Shown piece after piece: positions 41,623-54,682 of a stretch of DNA of 64,000 nucleotides. Below the pieces are notes generated by a model, which was not told where the DNA came from, did not search any database, and saw only the letters and a program-made list of their open reading frames with translations. The stretch is taken from NCBI RefSeq assembly GCF_024713945.1, contig NC_134680.1, forward strand, positions 5,205,501 to 5,269,500, in the 5' to 3' direction. Positions within the stretch are counted from its first letter, which is position 1, and each line of letters starts with the position of its first letter. A program made the translations under genes and the position numbers. This DNA comes from Dermatophagoides farinae. Lineage: Eukaryota > Arthropoda > Arachnida > Sarcoptiformes > Pyroglyphidae.

Positions 41623-43746
41623 TCAATAGTTATTCACTTGTCTATCGATTCGGATATGGAAACGACCATCCATTGGACCACCGGCCGATATGAATGGCGG
41701 TGGTTGTGGACCATTTGTTGTCTGTACATGTTGATTAGGTGGCGGTGGTGGTGGTGGTTCACGACGACGATTCTTATTGTTCACTAAAAATTAGATAAAT
41801 TATTGTAAAGTTCGAGAAAATAAACTGCAAACTTACTTTGACTGGGATAAATTTTTGGCATCGTATTCCGAAACGGTAATGGTGCTGGCAACAGAGATAA
41901 ATCACGAAATTTATCAGAAAAACGTTGTTGAAACGTATCGGCTATTTTGGATGAATTGAAAGAAATGGTCATTATTTCATAATTACAAATTCACAATATA
42001 CAAACCTCGACTATTGGTCATCGACGCATTACGAATTGGTGGTGGTGGTGGCGGCAAATGATCTGTTTGATTTAAAGGTAGAACACCACCATCCACCAGT
42101 GTCGAAGTTGAATTATTAGGCAAGACTAATTGTAATGGCGTAGGTGGTGCCGGTTTGTTATGGGGATGTAAACTCGATATCGATCGTTGATTTGTTGGTG
42201 TTGCTGCAGTTGTTAACGTAGTCTTGTTGGTTGCAACACTTGATTGTCGATTTGGAGGTGGTGGTGGTGGGCAGAGCGGTGGCCGTATTGATTTATTTCC
42301 ATTTCCACTTCCACTAATATGATTCACCGATTGTGCAGGTCTTGGAGTCGTCGAAGTTGTTGTAACAACGGGACTTTGATTCAGATTTGGATTGCTTGTA
42401 TTTCTTGGTGGAGCAGGTGGTTTTGGTACTGCTGTTGTAGTGACAGAATTCTGATTGGTGTTAAGCGTATTTGATAATTGTGTTTGCATGAAATGATGCA
42501 AAGCAGATCGATTTTGTTCACCACTTGGTGGCCTTGAATTGGTCATTTTATTCATCGTTGTCGTCGATGATGACTCTTTTTGTTGTTGAATTTTTGAGCT
42601 CAATTCACTTTGTTTAGGAGGCGGTGGGGGTTTCACACTAGGCGGTTTTGGTTTTGCCGATGAAACCGATGGCCGTGAATTTGACCGATGCAAATTTGAT
42701 GTCGACACGGATGTTGTCGGTTTTTGCGTCGGTACTGGTGGTGGTGGTGCTTGACCTTTATGTGCAGGCATATCGGAAGAATAATTGCGTGACGATTTAC
42801 CTTTCGGATTCAATGTATAATATTTTTGTGGTGGTGTAGGTTTTCCTGTACCAGTTGTATTATTCACCGGACTATGTCTTCGTCGATATGATGTTGTTAC
42901 GTTATTCGATAATGATGATGATGATGATGATGTGGGCGATGATGATCCAGATTCAGAGCGTTCGATTGTTGATTCGTTCGAACAGGAAGATGTGACCGTA
43001 CACAAAGATTGTATACTTTTACTATGTAACGATGATGATTGTGGTTTTGAATTTGAATTGACGGCACCAAAATGTGATTCTAAACGTTTTTTTGTTTGAG
43101 CTAGATTTGAATTATCGCCTATTGCATTTTTAGGACTAGATGAATGTTGTTTTCCATATGATGAAGTGTATGATTTGTTATGACTCGAATCAATCTGTTG
43201 TCGTTGTTGTTGTTGAGCAATATATGACGAACTTTTTGGTGGCGATGTTCGTTTAGTTGTTGATGTAACCGAAGAAGATGTTTGTTGTTGAGATGGCAAT
43301 AACCTTGAGCCAGTTGATCTTAATTTTGGCATTCCATTTGCGAAAAGACCACCAAGACCAAGTTGTGCTGTTCCTCCTCCTACTGGTGCTGCTACTGTAC
43401 CACCAGATGATGGAGATGTATGATTGACATTCGATCCCGATGTTGTTGGCGATGATGATGACTCTGTTTTTACAAGAAAGGAGAAAAAACATGAGAAAAA
43501 CAATCATTTTAATCATATGATGATGATGTGGTCCATATCATTATCATGAGTGAATATTTGAAAAAATAATCATCAAGGGTCATTACTATTCGATACAATC
43601 GGTGCACTACGATCATTCGTTGTTGCCTTTTTTAATCGTGTTCCAGAACGAATATCGGCCAATAATGCTGCCCGTCCTCCCGATGATTTCGATGATGATG
43701 ATGATAATGATGAAGGTGGTGGTGGTGGCGGTGGCGGGGCAGACAT
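41623..43746 (-). CDS. WIPF: WASP-interacting protein (WIP/verprolin family)
   Basis: Verprolins bind actin through an N-terminal WH2 domain and hold WASP through a C-terminal motif, controlling Arp2/3-driven actin assembly. Four exons on the minus strand (43746-43587, 43463-42006, 41941-41837, 41783-41623) join in frame to 627 residues. The start MSAPPPPPPPP leads into the WH2 segment RAALLADIRSGTRLKKA (about residues 25-41). A second conserved segment, LGGLFANGMPKLRSTGSR, follows as in WIP. The middle is Pro/Ser/Gln-rich with many PPPPP profilin or SH3 sites. The C-terminal WASP-binding region is FSDKFRDLSLLPAPLPF followed by KIYPS. The last exon adds a basic and polyproline tail. It ends 399 nt from the convergent TMEM98 gene. 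Confidence 0.93.
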
Positions 43747-46700
43747 GATTATCAAGTATGCAGAATTTCAAAAATGAAAACAACAAAACGATTGTCTTTC
43801 TGACAATCAAATCACAAGAGTGGGTTTTTTCTTTCGTTAAGATTTCTAACACAAGAAAATAAAACGTAGTTTGATAGTCGAATTACATCACTTGGCTATC
43901 AATCCAGAAAAAAAATAAAATTGGCTGTTAAATGAAACAAAAACGAAACAAAAAAAAAATCAAAACAAAACAAAAAAAAACAAGGAAAAGTAATAAGAGG
44001 AAGAGAAAAACAAAACAAAAAAATAAAATGAAAGAAATTAATTAATTAAATCAAATTAAAAATAGGAAAAAAGGGGTTTAAAACTATAGTAAATAAATAT
44101 GAATCAAACCATCACATAATGAACATGTTTAACAATATGTATTACAAAGATTCTAACTATCATCATGGGAATCTCTGTTTCTGTATGATCAGTCATCATC
44201 ACTATAAAATATGAAATGAAATTCAACATTTCACCTTATGAATAATGAACACATAACATGAACAGGCTTACTGCTGTTGTTGTTGTTGTTGTTGGGCGCT
44301 GGTCACACATTGATGATTGTAGACACCGTTAATGATAAAGAAAAAAAAAATAACCAGGCAAATGACCAAGATTCTCTCATCACTACTATAACACTATCAC
44401 ATAATATAATTTATCTGCTACTATTGTTATCATAGAGCATATAACAAATTTGATTATTCATTATAATAATCATCATCATTCTATAAAATAATTTATATGT
44501 CAAGCAATCAGGTACAATACATAGAATGTGATGATACCTAAATTCAATCCAAAATAAATGGACAAACACACAAACCTATTCCGTTTTTATTGAATTTCAA
44601 TTTAAAAAAATTGATCGATCTAGTCTAGAATTATAAAGTTGTAAATTATCTTTTTTTTCCAAAAAAAAACTACATTGGATATGCAAACAAAATGATGGTA
44701 GTGATAATGAATAAATAGTGATGATGATGATGATGATCACTAGGTCACACACACACACAGGACAATTCATTCATTCATTAACTCAAAACAACACTAAGTT
44801 TTAGTCAACGATTATCGATTGACAAAATGAAAAAATAGTTTTTTTCCTTTTTTGATGGAAGTCATGATCATTTTTTTTTGGTTACAATGAGTACTCACTC
44901 GATTCACTCTTATCGATTGTCTTGGTGATCTGTGATGATGGTGATGATGATGATGATGATATGGCATCCAAATAATTTTTTTTTTTTTTTAGTTTCTCTG
45001 CTTTTATATTTGATTAACACAACTCATAGGAAACTATCCATGTTTCCATCACCAAATTGAAAACAAGTCTCTTTTTGGTGTTTTATTATCGGTAAAAGCA
45101 ATCATAATGAAAATTTAAACAATCTCTAAATAATAAATTTCATGATTAAATAGATATATCAATATTCTTTCTATATGGTTTGATTTTTTTTTCAAATGAA
45201 TCATATTCATTCACAAACACAAATCATATATTCAAAATCAATTGAAATTATTGTCACCATACAGGAAATAGACAGACACACACACACACACATCTACTCA
45301 TCAAATTGAATAATGACCACCATCATCATCATCACCCACCAATCATGATGGAAAACATAAAAATAAAAAAATTCCAAATAAATAAATCAACATTCTGACA
45401 AAGGGGAAGACAAATAAAATCCAAACCATAAGGCTACTTACTATAACTTTGGTCAGAGAAAGACCGGATTTGACAATAAAAAACAACAACAACAACAACA
45501 ATTGATATGCATCTATGTGTGTATTCTATGGCCAATAAACCATCCGTTTTTGTTGTTAATGTCATCATCATCATCATCAGTAATAACTAAATAGCCGAAC
45601 TTGTTGCGTGTATGTGTGTGTGACGTTGAACTACTGGATGAATGAATGGTGAAAATCAAAAAAAAAAGAGTGTCGTTAGTGGCTCAAACATCCATAGTGT
45701 TTTTTTTTGACTGTTTGGCAATCATCATCATCATCATCATCCTAATATTTTTCATTTGCCAATCGAGTTTTTTTTCCAATCAAAGCAAATACATTTAACA
45801 AACACGGCGGCAATGTAAAGAGGGAAAAAAAATCTGGCTCTAGTGGTTGGTGTAAAGAAATGGTTGTGGTCACAAACACACACACACACACAAAGTGACA
45901 ACACCAAAAAAAAATAACAGTAAAAAGAGGCCAGTAATTCAATGACAAGGGAAAAAACTGGACAAACTTTGATTGTGGTCAAAAAAATAGCAAAAAAAAA
46001 AAACACTCACCTCAATCCAAAGTTGTTTAATTAATCACTTGAGGTTAGCCAACCAGCTAGCCATTCGAATTAACGGCCACCATTTGAATTTTGAGAAAAA
46101 TTGATTTGTCCCAATAACACGATGATTATAAATTCAGCAAAGTTAAAAATGGATATTTTGTCACACCGAAAAAAAATGCGTAATTCACTGATTAACTATA
46201 GAAAATCATCAATTTAACGGAGGATTGGATTTGATTTTGTTGGCTGTATACATTATAATAATCAACAATACGTTGATAAATGTAGTTGGACTTTGTTGTT
46301 TCAGATCTTATTTGATTGATTGATTAAGCATAAGACGATGATTATTGGATCAAGGCAATATAGATTTGGAGAATAAACGAGTATCATACATGAAATGAAT
46401 GTCTTATTATCTTTGTTCTGTGTATTGAGAATTGTATTTAAAAAACATTTCATCGATGATAAATCACAAACACAAACATATCGAAATGGCTAAATAATCG
46501 ATGTATTATCCTACAGCAAGGATATCTTTTCATCATCATCGCCAATAGGATATGGTTGGAACAATTGAGAGATAAACAAAAATGAGAATTATTTGCACAC
46601 GGGCGCCAAATCTTGTGCGTGTGTGTGAGAGAGAGAGAGAAATGAAGTAACGGCTAATATTTAATCGGCCAGATTATAGACACATCATTATGTCTGTATA

Positions 46701-48387
46701 TGGTCATCATTTCATTATTATTAAGATTTTTATTTGGAACATGATTGATCAGGACTGTTAATACAAATTTAAAAAAAAATCAAGTTTTGTTTAAGCTTCT
46801 GGATTTAGATGAATTCATATAAATACCTTTATTCTTCAAGTGGAATTACAATTGGGGATTCATAAATCAAAAAATGAATGAATTGAATTGTCCCCTGGTA
46901 TGATCGACATCAACTCATGACCACTACACATATACTATGATTTGATCAATAGAGTTTATGGATCATGTTCAAAATAAACATCGAAACGATATATGTTTGT
47001 TGGAATAATATTAGGCTCACCATCACCACCAACGCATATTTGGTAGTTTTTGTGGTCGATTATGTTTACGTGTGTGTGTGTTTGTGTTGTTGTTGTGACC
47101 ACCAGAAACACCGAAAGTTGATGATCAACTTGATGATGATTCAGTCGATGAAGAGAACATGAAAGATCCCACCAGACAAGACGAAACAAGATTTTTTTTT
47201 TTCATTCGTTATCTTCAAACATTTGATTGGAATGAAAGAGAGAGAGAAACGGCATGCAATAACAAATAAAAACCAACAACACTCATCATCATCATCAATG
47301 ATCATCAAAACAACAGCGATAGGAGACATTCACACATATACCAAGTAAAAAAAAACTCGAAAACAAATCCAATGGTGCTATCTATCGTCAATGATGATAA
47401 ACATGACGCCCAATTTTTACCACCATCTATTGTTGAAAAATTTAAATAAAAAAAACAAGAAAAATCCCGCCAAGTATCCACCACCATGTTTGAAACAAAC
47501 AAGCAAAAAAAAAAAAAAAAAAAAAAGAAAAGAGAGAATATATTAGCACATGAAAAAGAATTATTATCATCATGATGATCAGTGGTCATGTGAAATCATC
47601 ATCGTATCATCATTTCAGGGGTATGGCATCTAATTGATCTAAATTGATTTCAATTGAAAATTTCCGGTTATTTTTGACGCACTCACACACACAGACTGAT
47701 GGTTGTTACCAATTAAAACTAATCATAATTCATTACTGAACTGTCAAGAATCGACACTAAAGCTTAATACTCACACACACACACACACACTTGGACATAT
47801 TATACGATCAAGTTATTGGGTTTTTTTTTGTGTGAAAATTACTTGAATATTATTCATGATTTAAAATGATGAAGAATGTTCATGTTATTTTATGTTATGT
47901 ATTGATGTGGCCACATGTAGCGATTTTTTTTTCTGGTGACCAGAAAAACAAAACAAAACCAAACAAAACGAAACAAAATACTGGACATGGTCTGTGTTTT
48001 TAGGACTTGAATTTTTGTTATTCCAAAAATTCCCATCAATGTTTTGATTTTTTTTTTTTTTTTTTTGGTTACAATGTGTGATCTTGAAGAAGATCTGGAA
48101 GCAAAAAAAAAATTATAAATAATATTTCCCACGATTATAATTCACTATGTTAGTTGATAATAATGACACTTGATTGTTTTTTTTCTATTACTTACTTGAT
48201 CCAATTGAATGTTTTGTCCATCTACAGAATTTTTTTTTGTTTTTCAAGTTCTTATCTCCTGCTGTTGATCTATATAACTCATCTCATTTAATCTTGATCA
48301 TTATCAACATTAAAAATAATAATAATAATAACAATATAACCAATGATGAATTGAACAGCTTTTCAATGAATAAATGCCACGCCTGAA

Positions 48388-48388
<1 letters not shown>

Positions 48389-48430
<42 letters not shown>
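48389..48430. repeat. Long CA dinucleotide microsatellite
   Basis: 21 perfect CA units, the longest pure dinucleotide array I find in the window. Confidence 0.9.
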
Positions 48431-48435
<5 letters not shown>

Positions 48436-48802
48436 ACAAACACAAAAATATACAGATCTTGACACGTGTGGCACGTGGCTGACGTGAACACTGTGTCACT
48501 CGATAGTCATTCACCAAAAAAAAAAAGGCCACATTTGGAATACGTACCAGTTTTCCGATACCTACTACTATTACTATGATCTACTACTGGTTGCATATAT
48601 GTGGGCTAACTACTATATTTCTATTCAACAGATTCTCAATAGCGGTCAACTTTATATTGAATATAAATGAATGAATGACTTTTATTTGAATGACTTATGA
48701 CCACACACACACACACACACACTTGATATATCAATGTTATCATTTCATCTTTTGTTATTGTCAATTATTGTTTTAAAATTGGATCGATATTTCAGATCAA
48801 AA

Positions 48803-48827
48803 GTGTGTGTGTGTGTGTGTGTGTGTG
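48803..48827. repeat. GT dinucleotide microsatellite
   Basis: About twelve GT units on the plus strand, 370 nt after the CA array. Confidence 0.85.
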
Positions 48828-50025
48828 GATGTGTGTAGGCGTGTGAATGATTCACATATATAACAAATTATTTTGCAAAAAAAAAAAAACAAAAAACAAA
48901 TCTACATTTCAAACCAAAATCAGTCAAAAGTAGCCAACCAAATAAACACACACACACACACACACACACAGTGAGACCACATATGGAACATGGACATGGA
49001 ACTGAATTTACATAATTAATAATTAAGAAAAACAGAAAAAAAAACTTATCAACCATATAGAAATAATGAAAAAACAGCAACAACAACAACAACAACAACA
49101 ATGTTATTCATTACAATTATTGATTATTATATGATGTATATCATCATCATCAGTCATTCATTGGAACATTTATTAAGGCGTGTTTAAATGTTCCAATAAG
49201 TGTGTGTGTGTGTGTTTGTGTTTTTCGGGTAAATAATAATGATTAGGTTAGAAAAAGTTTTAAATAATCATCACTTTACAATTATTATTATTATTATTAT
49301 CATGGGACGGGCTTTTTGTTGATTGTCACAAAGTTTTTTTTTTCCTTTTCTTCTTCATCAATTTCACCAAAAACAACTAACCAACCAACCAACCATTTAA
49401 ACTCAGTAAGTTAAACACACACACACACACACACACAAACATACACAAATAAAAATGACAATGTTACACGCCCCATAATATGGTATTTATAATGATGCTA
49501 GTGATCATGCCACGCCTCTATCACAATAATTGATTCATTTCAAATTTACACTATTCACTGTCTATTAGTCTATGGATGATATGAATGAATGAATGAATGA
49601 ATGGGTGGATGAAGAAAAATCTAAAACAAAAAATGGATATGGATCGATTCATCGACAATGATAATCGGGATTTTTTTTTTTGGAATAGAAAAAAACATTT
49701 TATTTAGTTCAATCAAGCGACATTAAACCAGTGAATAAATTGGCCGATCAGTCGGTCAGTCAGTAAGTCAGTCAATAATGATCATTGAATTGAATTTATC
49801 ATTTTTCAATCATTACCAAACACAACAATCAAAATAATAATAATCAATGGCATTTTCTTTTCTTTCTCGCTTTCTCTCTCTATATTTCTCTCACTCTCTT
49901 TTTCTTTGGTTCATTAGTTAATTGGCACTAATCTAATTTAATATTCATTTAAAAAATAATAATAAAGAAAAAAAAATCATCCATCTACCACTAGCAACAA
50001 CATCACTTGGATCGCCCGATTTTCA

Positions 50026-50046
50026 ATGACGACGACAAAATTATGA
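50026..50046 (+). promoter_or_regulatory. Short upstream ORF overlapping the homeobox start
   Basis: An ATG at 50026 opens a six-codon frame ending in TGA at 50044-50046. That stop overlaps the main ATG at 50043 as ATGA. If both are in the mature leader, the uORF would stop exactly on the main start codon. Confidence 0.5.
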
Positions 50047-52468
50047 GTGAGTATTCGGTTTTTCTTTTCTTTTTTTTTAGTTTCTTATCGTTTGAATGTT
50101 TCAATTCAACAATAATGATCATATAAAGTGTTATTACTAATGATAAAAAAATATAGAAACACCTGTATGGTTGTGTTAATAAATCATTTCATTTCATTTC
50201 ATTTTAAAATGAAAGCGGCTTTTTTCCAACAAAAAAAAATAACACATTTTGTGTGTTTGTAGTGACATTCTTTGGTAAATGTGTGCTAAGATGATGATGA
50301 TGATAATGATGACTAGATGTCTTACCTATTTTTGAAGTGTGTGTGTGTTTGTGTCTGGGTATTTTCATTTGAGAAGTAGTTAAGAAAACTATTGTCTTAT
50401 CTGCTGTTGTTGTTGTTGTTGTTGCTGCTGCTGCTGCTGATTATTTATTATCATCATAATAGACATGTAAACCGATTTACAAATGAAATAGATCGATCGA
50501 CCATCAATCGATCCAATCGATCTATCCAATATATCTCTAAACACTAGGTACATCGAATTACTTACTTATTTTTACATTTATCGATTTGATGATTACTATG
50601 TGATGATGATGATGATAGCACAAATTATCGTGAATGTCACAAGTGTCAATGTTCATCGATTTTTGATCATATTTAATTCAAATTCCACTTGATTGTAATC
50701 GATATATATAATTCATATTCTTTGTTGCTGTACTTTTCCGGCCCACAAATATATTGTTTTAATTATAGGTTCGATTTATTTACAAACACCAATCGACAGT
50801 GGTGGTAGTGGTGGTGGCAACAGTTTATCTATTTCGTGTATGGAAGATGTTCAACCATCATATGTCCATGATGTAGTCGACGATACAGAATTGATATTGA
50901 CAAACAACACCGGTCACCATCATAATCATAGTCCGACGATGTTAACACTTTATCCATATGGCAATTTTAATGATTTGGCTCCAATGGTTAACAATAGTGG
51001 TGAACGAAATCACGTGAGGAAAATTCTAGCCTTTTAACCGGATGTACAGAATCGTCAATCAATATCGAGCAAGAGCAAACAACGACAAGGACTTTATCAT
51101 CATCGTCATCACTTTGGCTTCCGCATGAATGGCAATCACGACATTTATCCAGCAGCACTTTGATGAATCGATGTTATCAAATGGATGAGTGGCAATTACC
51201 CTCATCATCATCATCATCATCCACATCGATGAATCCGGCAGCTCAAGTTGCATCCAATCACATGGTCGGCGCCATAATCGATACGGCCAACACAAATTAT
51301 CTATTGGATCCATTCAATACTCAACAGACAGATATCAATACAACTATATTATATGAAGATAATGGTAATGGTGGTAAAGAAAATGTGACAAATATTGATA
51401 ATGCTGCAGACAACAACAACAGTAATGGCAACGATCACTATGGCCACCAGCACCATAATCATCATCAGGTATCATCTTCTTCATCATCAAATGGATCATT
51501 GTCGTCCTCATCGTGTTCATCATCATCGTCCTCGCCACCATCATCAACATCATCATCGGCATCATCATTAATGATCGACATCCGATTGATCAGACCGGTG
51601 GTGAAAAATTTATCTGATGAAAACGATCGATCAATTGAAGATACAACAGCAGTAACCGAATCCATGTCGTATGTGACATCAACAACGACATATGAATCAA
51701 CAACGTCGACGACTACGGCCACTGTAGCAACCAATGATAGTGATAGTGGCGTCCATACGAATCAAGCTTCGTTGGATAACCATCATCATCAGCATCAACA
51801 ACATCCATATGATGGCCAACAACCACCGCAACAACATCATCATTCTGGATCCTATCTATCCGTGAATAATCATAGTCCGGGCAATCTATAACATCTATAA
51901 TAATCATAATAATGATAATAATGATGATGTTGATCCATTATCCAATGGTTCAATGTCATTTCATAATAATTTCATTCCAACAACAACAACAACAACAACA
52001 ACATCAACAACTGAAATGTATCGTGGCCAAGCAATTGTAGTCGGTAGTGATCATCATCAAGAGCAGAATTCATTTAGCTATGGTAAGTTGAATACAATGT
52101 CTATATGGTGTCTAGATGATTAGGTCTATTAAGCCATTAATATTAGTGCAAATAATTACAAACTATATGTCTATACAAATTAATCATTCATACGATATAT
52201 ATTCAATTTAGTCATTAATCGATCGATCGAATGTTTGTCTCGTTCGATTGTCATCAATATTCAAATAGACAATTTTATTCATTTTTTTTTATTCATATTC
52301 TTCTTTTATTTCATTTCATTATTTGTAGCCGATATCACTGTACCCGATGATACATTATTCCTAAATCTAGTGGATCATTCAAAATCGAACGCACCACCAC
52401 CAACATCCACATCATCAATGACCACAACAACAAACGAAAGTCCAACCATGAATGAAATGAATTCACAG

Positions 52469-52500
<32 letters not shown>

Positions 52501-54293
52501 ACAACAATGGCAGGATATTCATTATTCACAGCATCCAACAAAAGGACACAATCGTCGATCACCATATCAAATGGTAACTACATCGAATGGAACGAGTAGT
52601 GATAAATCACCACCATCTAATCATTCACGAATAAACCATTCAATCACATCTCCACTGATTCCAACAACATCGACAACATCGACAATCGCTACGACAACGA
52701 CGATCACTACAAATAATAACAATAACAACAATGTCGGAAATAAAAAGAAAAAGACCAGGTACAGTCCGTTTTTTTGTTTATCATTTGTTTTTCGGCTTGG
52801 TTTGCATGTCCGTTTTTCTCTTGTTTTATATTATATTTCTTTGGTTTATAGTCAATCCTAAGTGACCCTTGTTCATTCGCCATAGGGGCGATGTATATGA
52901 CAAAACAAGGCCTATCGTAATCATAAACTCATAAGGACTGTATTTGTCCTCTGTGTGTTTATCATTACGACCTCGGGTCACTTAGGATTGCTTTTTCCTA
53001 TTCTACACGCAGAACGACATTCACATCATATCAACTTGATGAATTGGAACGTGCATTTCAATGTGCACCATATCCAGATGTATTTGCTCGTGAAGAATTG
53101 GCCAATCGTTTAAAGCTAAGTGAATCACGTGTTCAAGTTTGGTTTCAGGTTAGTATTTCATTGACCAGATTTTTTTTATGATTAAGAATTTTTGATCGAT
53201 AAAATAATTGGTGGAATTTACTACAGAATCGTAGAGCAAAATGGCGGAAACGTGAACCACCAAGAAAATCATTTCTAAATTCGAATTTTTTTGCCAAAAA
53301 TCATCCTCTGATGGCCATTAGTCATCATTCACATCCTCACCGCCATAACCAGCATCCCCATCATCCGCTCAATACATCAGGCTTGGTTGCAATGGCTACA
53401 ACAAACATTACATCATCATCGCCATCGCCATCATCAGGTCATTCATCTAGTTTGATGGTAATTCAATTTAGACTGTCTGACTGTCTGCTAATAATAATGA
53501 ATAATGTCTGATTGATAATGATTATTAGTTTGGTTCGAATGTCAATGGTACAGCAGCAGCAATCATGTCGAATTCATCATCAACAACTAGTCCACATCAT
53601 TATCCAAGTGGTGCTTATGTATCACCAACGAATGTAATCGGATCGACACTGGTCCCAATTGTTGGATCAAGTTCCTCTCCGCAACAAGCGGCAACAGCAG
53701 CAGCGACAACGAGCATAATGACATCTTCATCGTCGAATCCAATGTTTACTACGATCAATGATAACGTGTCATCGAATCATCATTGGTCCGGTTGGCCAAC
53801 AACAACATCATTCATCCCCGATCATTATGGCCAACAACAATTATCCAATATAAATGGTACAACTAGTCCAACATCGATAGGTTCCTTTTATCATCAGAAC
53901 AAGTAAGTTGTATTCGTGTAACCTTATTATTTATTTGTTCGTTTGTTTATACAAAGCCCAATTACCATACCTCAACCATACGGTAGCCATGGATATTATC
54001 CAACAAATGTCTATAACCAATCATCCGGTAATCATCACCATCTCTATGAAACACCATGTTCGTTATTGATGGATAAATCGACAACAACATCAACAACAAC
54101 GGGACAACATGAATCGTTAACATTCGATACGACATCATCATCTCCAATGCACAGTCCAAATACAATTCAATCGATCAAAACGGAATCAAAATCTCCATCT
54201 ATCATTGAATCAAAACAATTATCATCACCATTGTCGTCATATACAGCTATGAATGCACAACAACCAGAAACGGATGCACATAAATCAGAATAA
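50043..54293 (+). CDS. repo: Paired-class homeobox transcription factor, Repo-like
   Basis: Drosophila Repo (reversed polarity) drives glial differentiation. Exons: 50043-50046, 50769-50999, 51050-52082, 52329-52758, 53013-53148, 53227-53457, 53529-53902 and 53957-54293, giving roughly 924 residues. The homeodomain is split over three exons. Its core [17 protein letters not shown] then [24 protein letters not shown] and [14 protein letters not shown] matches Repo most closely, especially [13 protein letters not shown] and the trailing EPPRK. Position 50 is Gln. Flanking regions are Ser/Thr/His/Asn-rich with a poly-Gln run at 52466-52507. The coding start is only ATGA before a splice donor; A|GT completes Ser2. 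The frame changes twice: near 51000-51049 (modelled as a 50-nt intron) and near 51866-51888 (unresolved single-base shift). Repo identity is from memory of the homeodomain; the paired class itself is certain. Confidence 0.82.
50401..50439. repeat. GTT/GCT triplet array in the first homeobox intron
   Basis: A CTG-GTT-CTG triplet tract of about thirteen units inside the 722-nt first intron. Confidence 0.8.
52853..52990. repeat. Intronic inverted-repeat element with three-way-junction fold
   Basis: Terminal arms CAATCCTAAGTGACCC (52853-52868) and GGGTCACTTAGGATTG (52975-52990) are exact reverse complements. Inside are two more arms. Arm A: 52869-52873 pairs with 52904-52908, enclosing a seven-pair hairpin 52874-52881 / 52887-52893 with one bulge. 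Arm B: 52916-52928 pairs with 52957-52969 (12 of 13), capped by AGGAC 52934-52938 / GTCCT 52946-52950. It occupies most of the 254-nt intron before the exon carrying the homeodomain core. It could be a structured RNA or a small fold-back transposon; I see no clear target-site duplication. Confidence 0.8.
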
Positions 54294-54665
54294 TCATAGT
54301 CATCATACACATTGTACATAGAAAATATTATATTACATACACATTGCACATGACGCCAGCAACCAAACACCCACCCACCCACCACCAACAACATGGAGCT
54401 CACCACAGAATGCCTTGATTCTTATAAATATTTCTAGCTATGCAACTATGCAACTAGGCAATATCTATCTAATCAATATCATTATCATCATTTAACATGT
54501 ATCAATCACATCATCATTGAAATTAATTAATTATAATCCAATCATTTTGAATGAATGCAGTGAATATATTCAATTTTAATTCATAAATTAATTATTACAA
54601 ATAAATAAATATTTGAAATTCTACAAAATAACATGATAATAGAAAAGGGTGCCTTTTATATTATT

Positions 54666-54671
54666 TTTATT
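54666..54671 (-). terminator. Polyadenylation signal of SNX13
   Basis: AATAAA on the minus strand, 12-17 nt after the SNX13 stop codon. Confidence 0.5.
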
Positions 54672-54682
54672 TTTTGAATATA

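Larger units (their letters stand above)
43747..50042. other. Gene-free region between divergent WIP and homeobox genes
   Basis: 6.3 kb between the WIP start codon and the homeobox start. No coding sequence recognised; frames such as 45742-45948 or 47305-47589 are low complexity. It carries many CA/TG arrays (the longest at 48389-48430), GTT and ATC runs. By position it is the likely upstream control region of the developmental homeobox gene, which is inference. Confidence 0.6.

Noticed and set aside
48389-48430. CA array as a Z-DNA or regulatory element of the homeobox gene
   Set aside because: Similar arrays occur throughout intergenic and intronic DNA here, so position alone gives no support.
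51344-51907. Overlapping Met-, Val- and Asp-rich minus-strand ORFs
   Set aside because: Reverse-strand readings of the Ser/His/Thr-rich homeobox exon; repeat composition explains them.
52853-52990. Reading the T-shaped element as a viral (parvovirus-type) terminal repeat
   Set aside because: Only the geometry is similar; no viral coding sequence, replication motif or second terminus is present.
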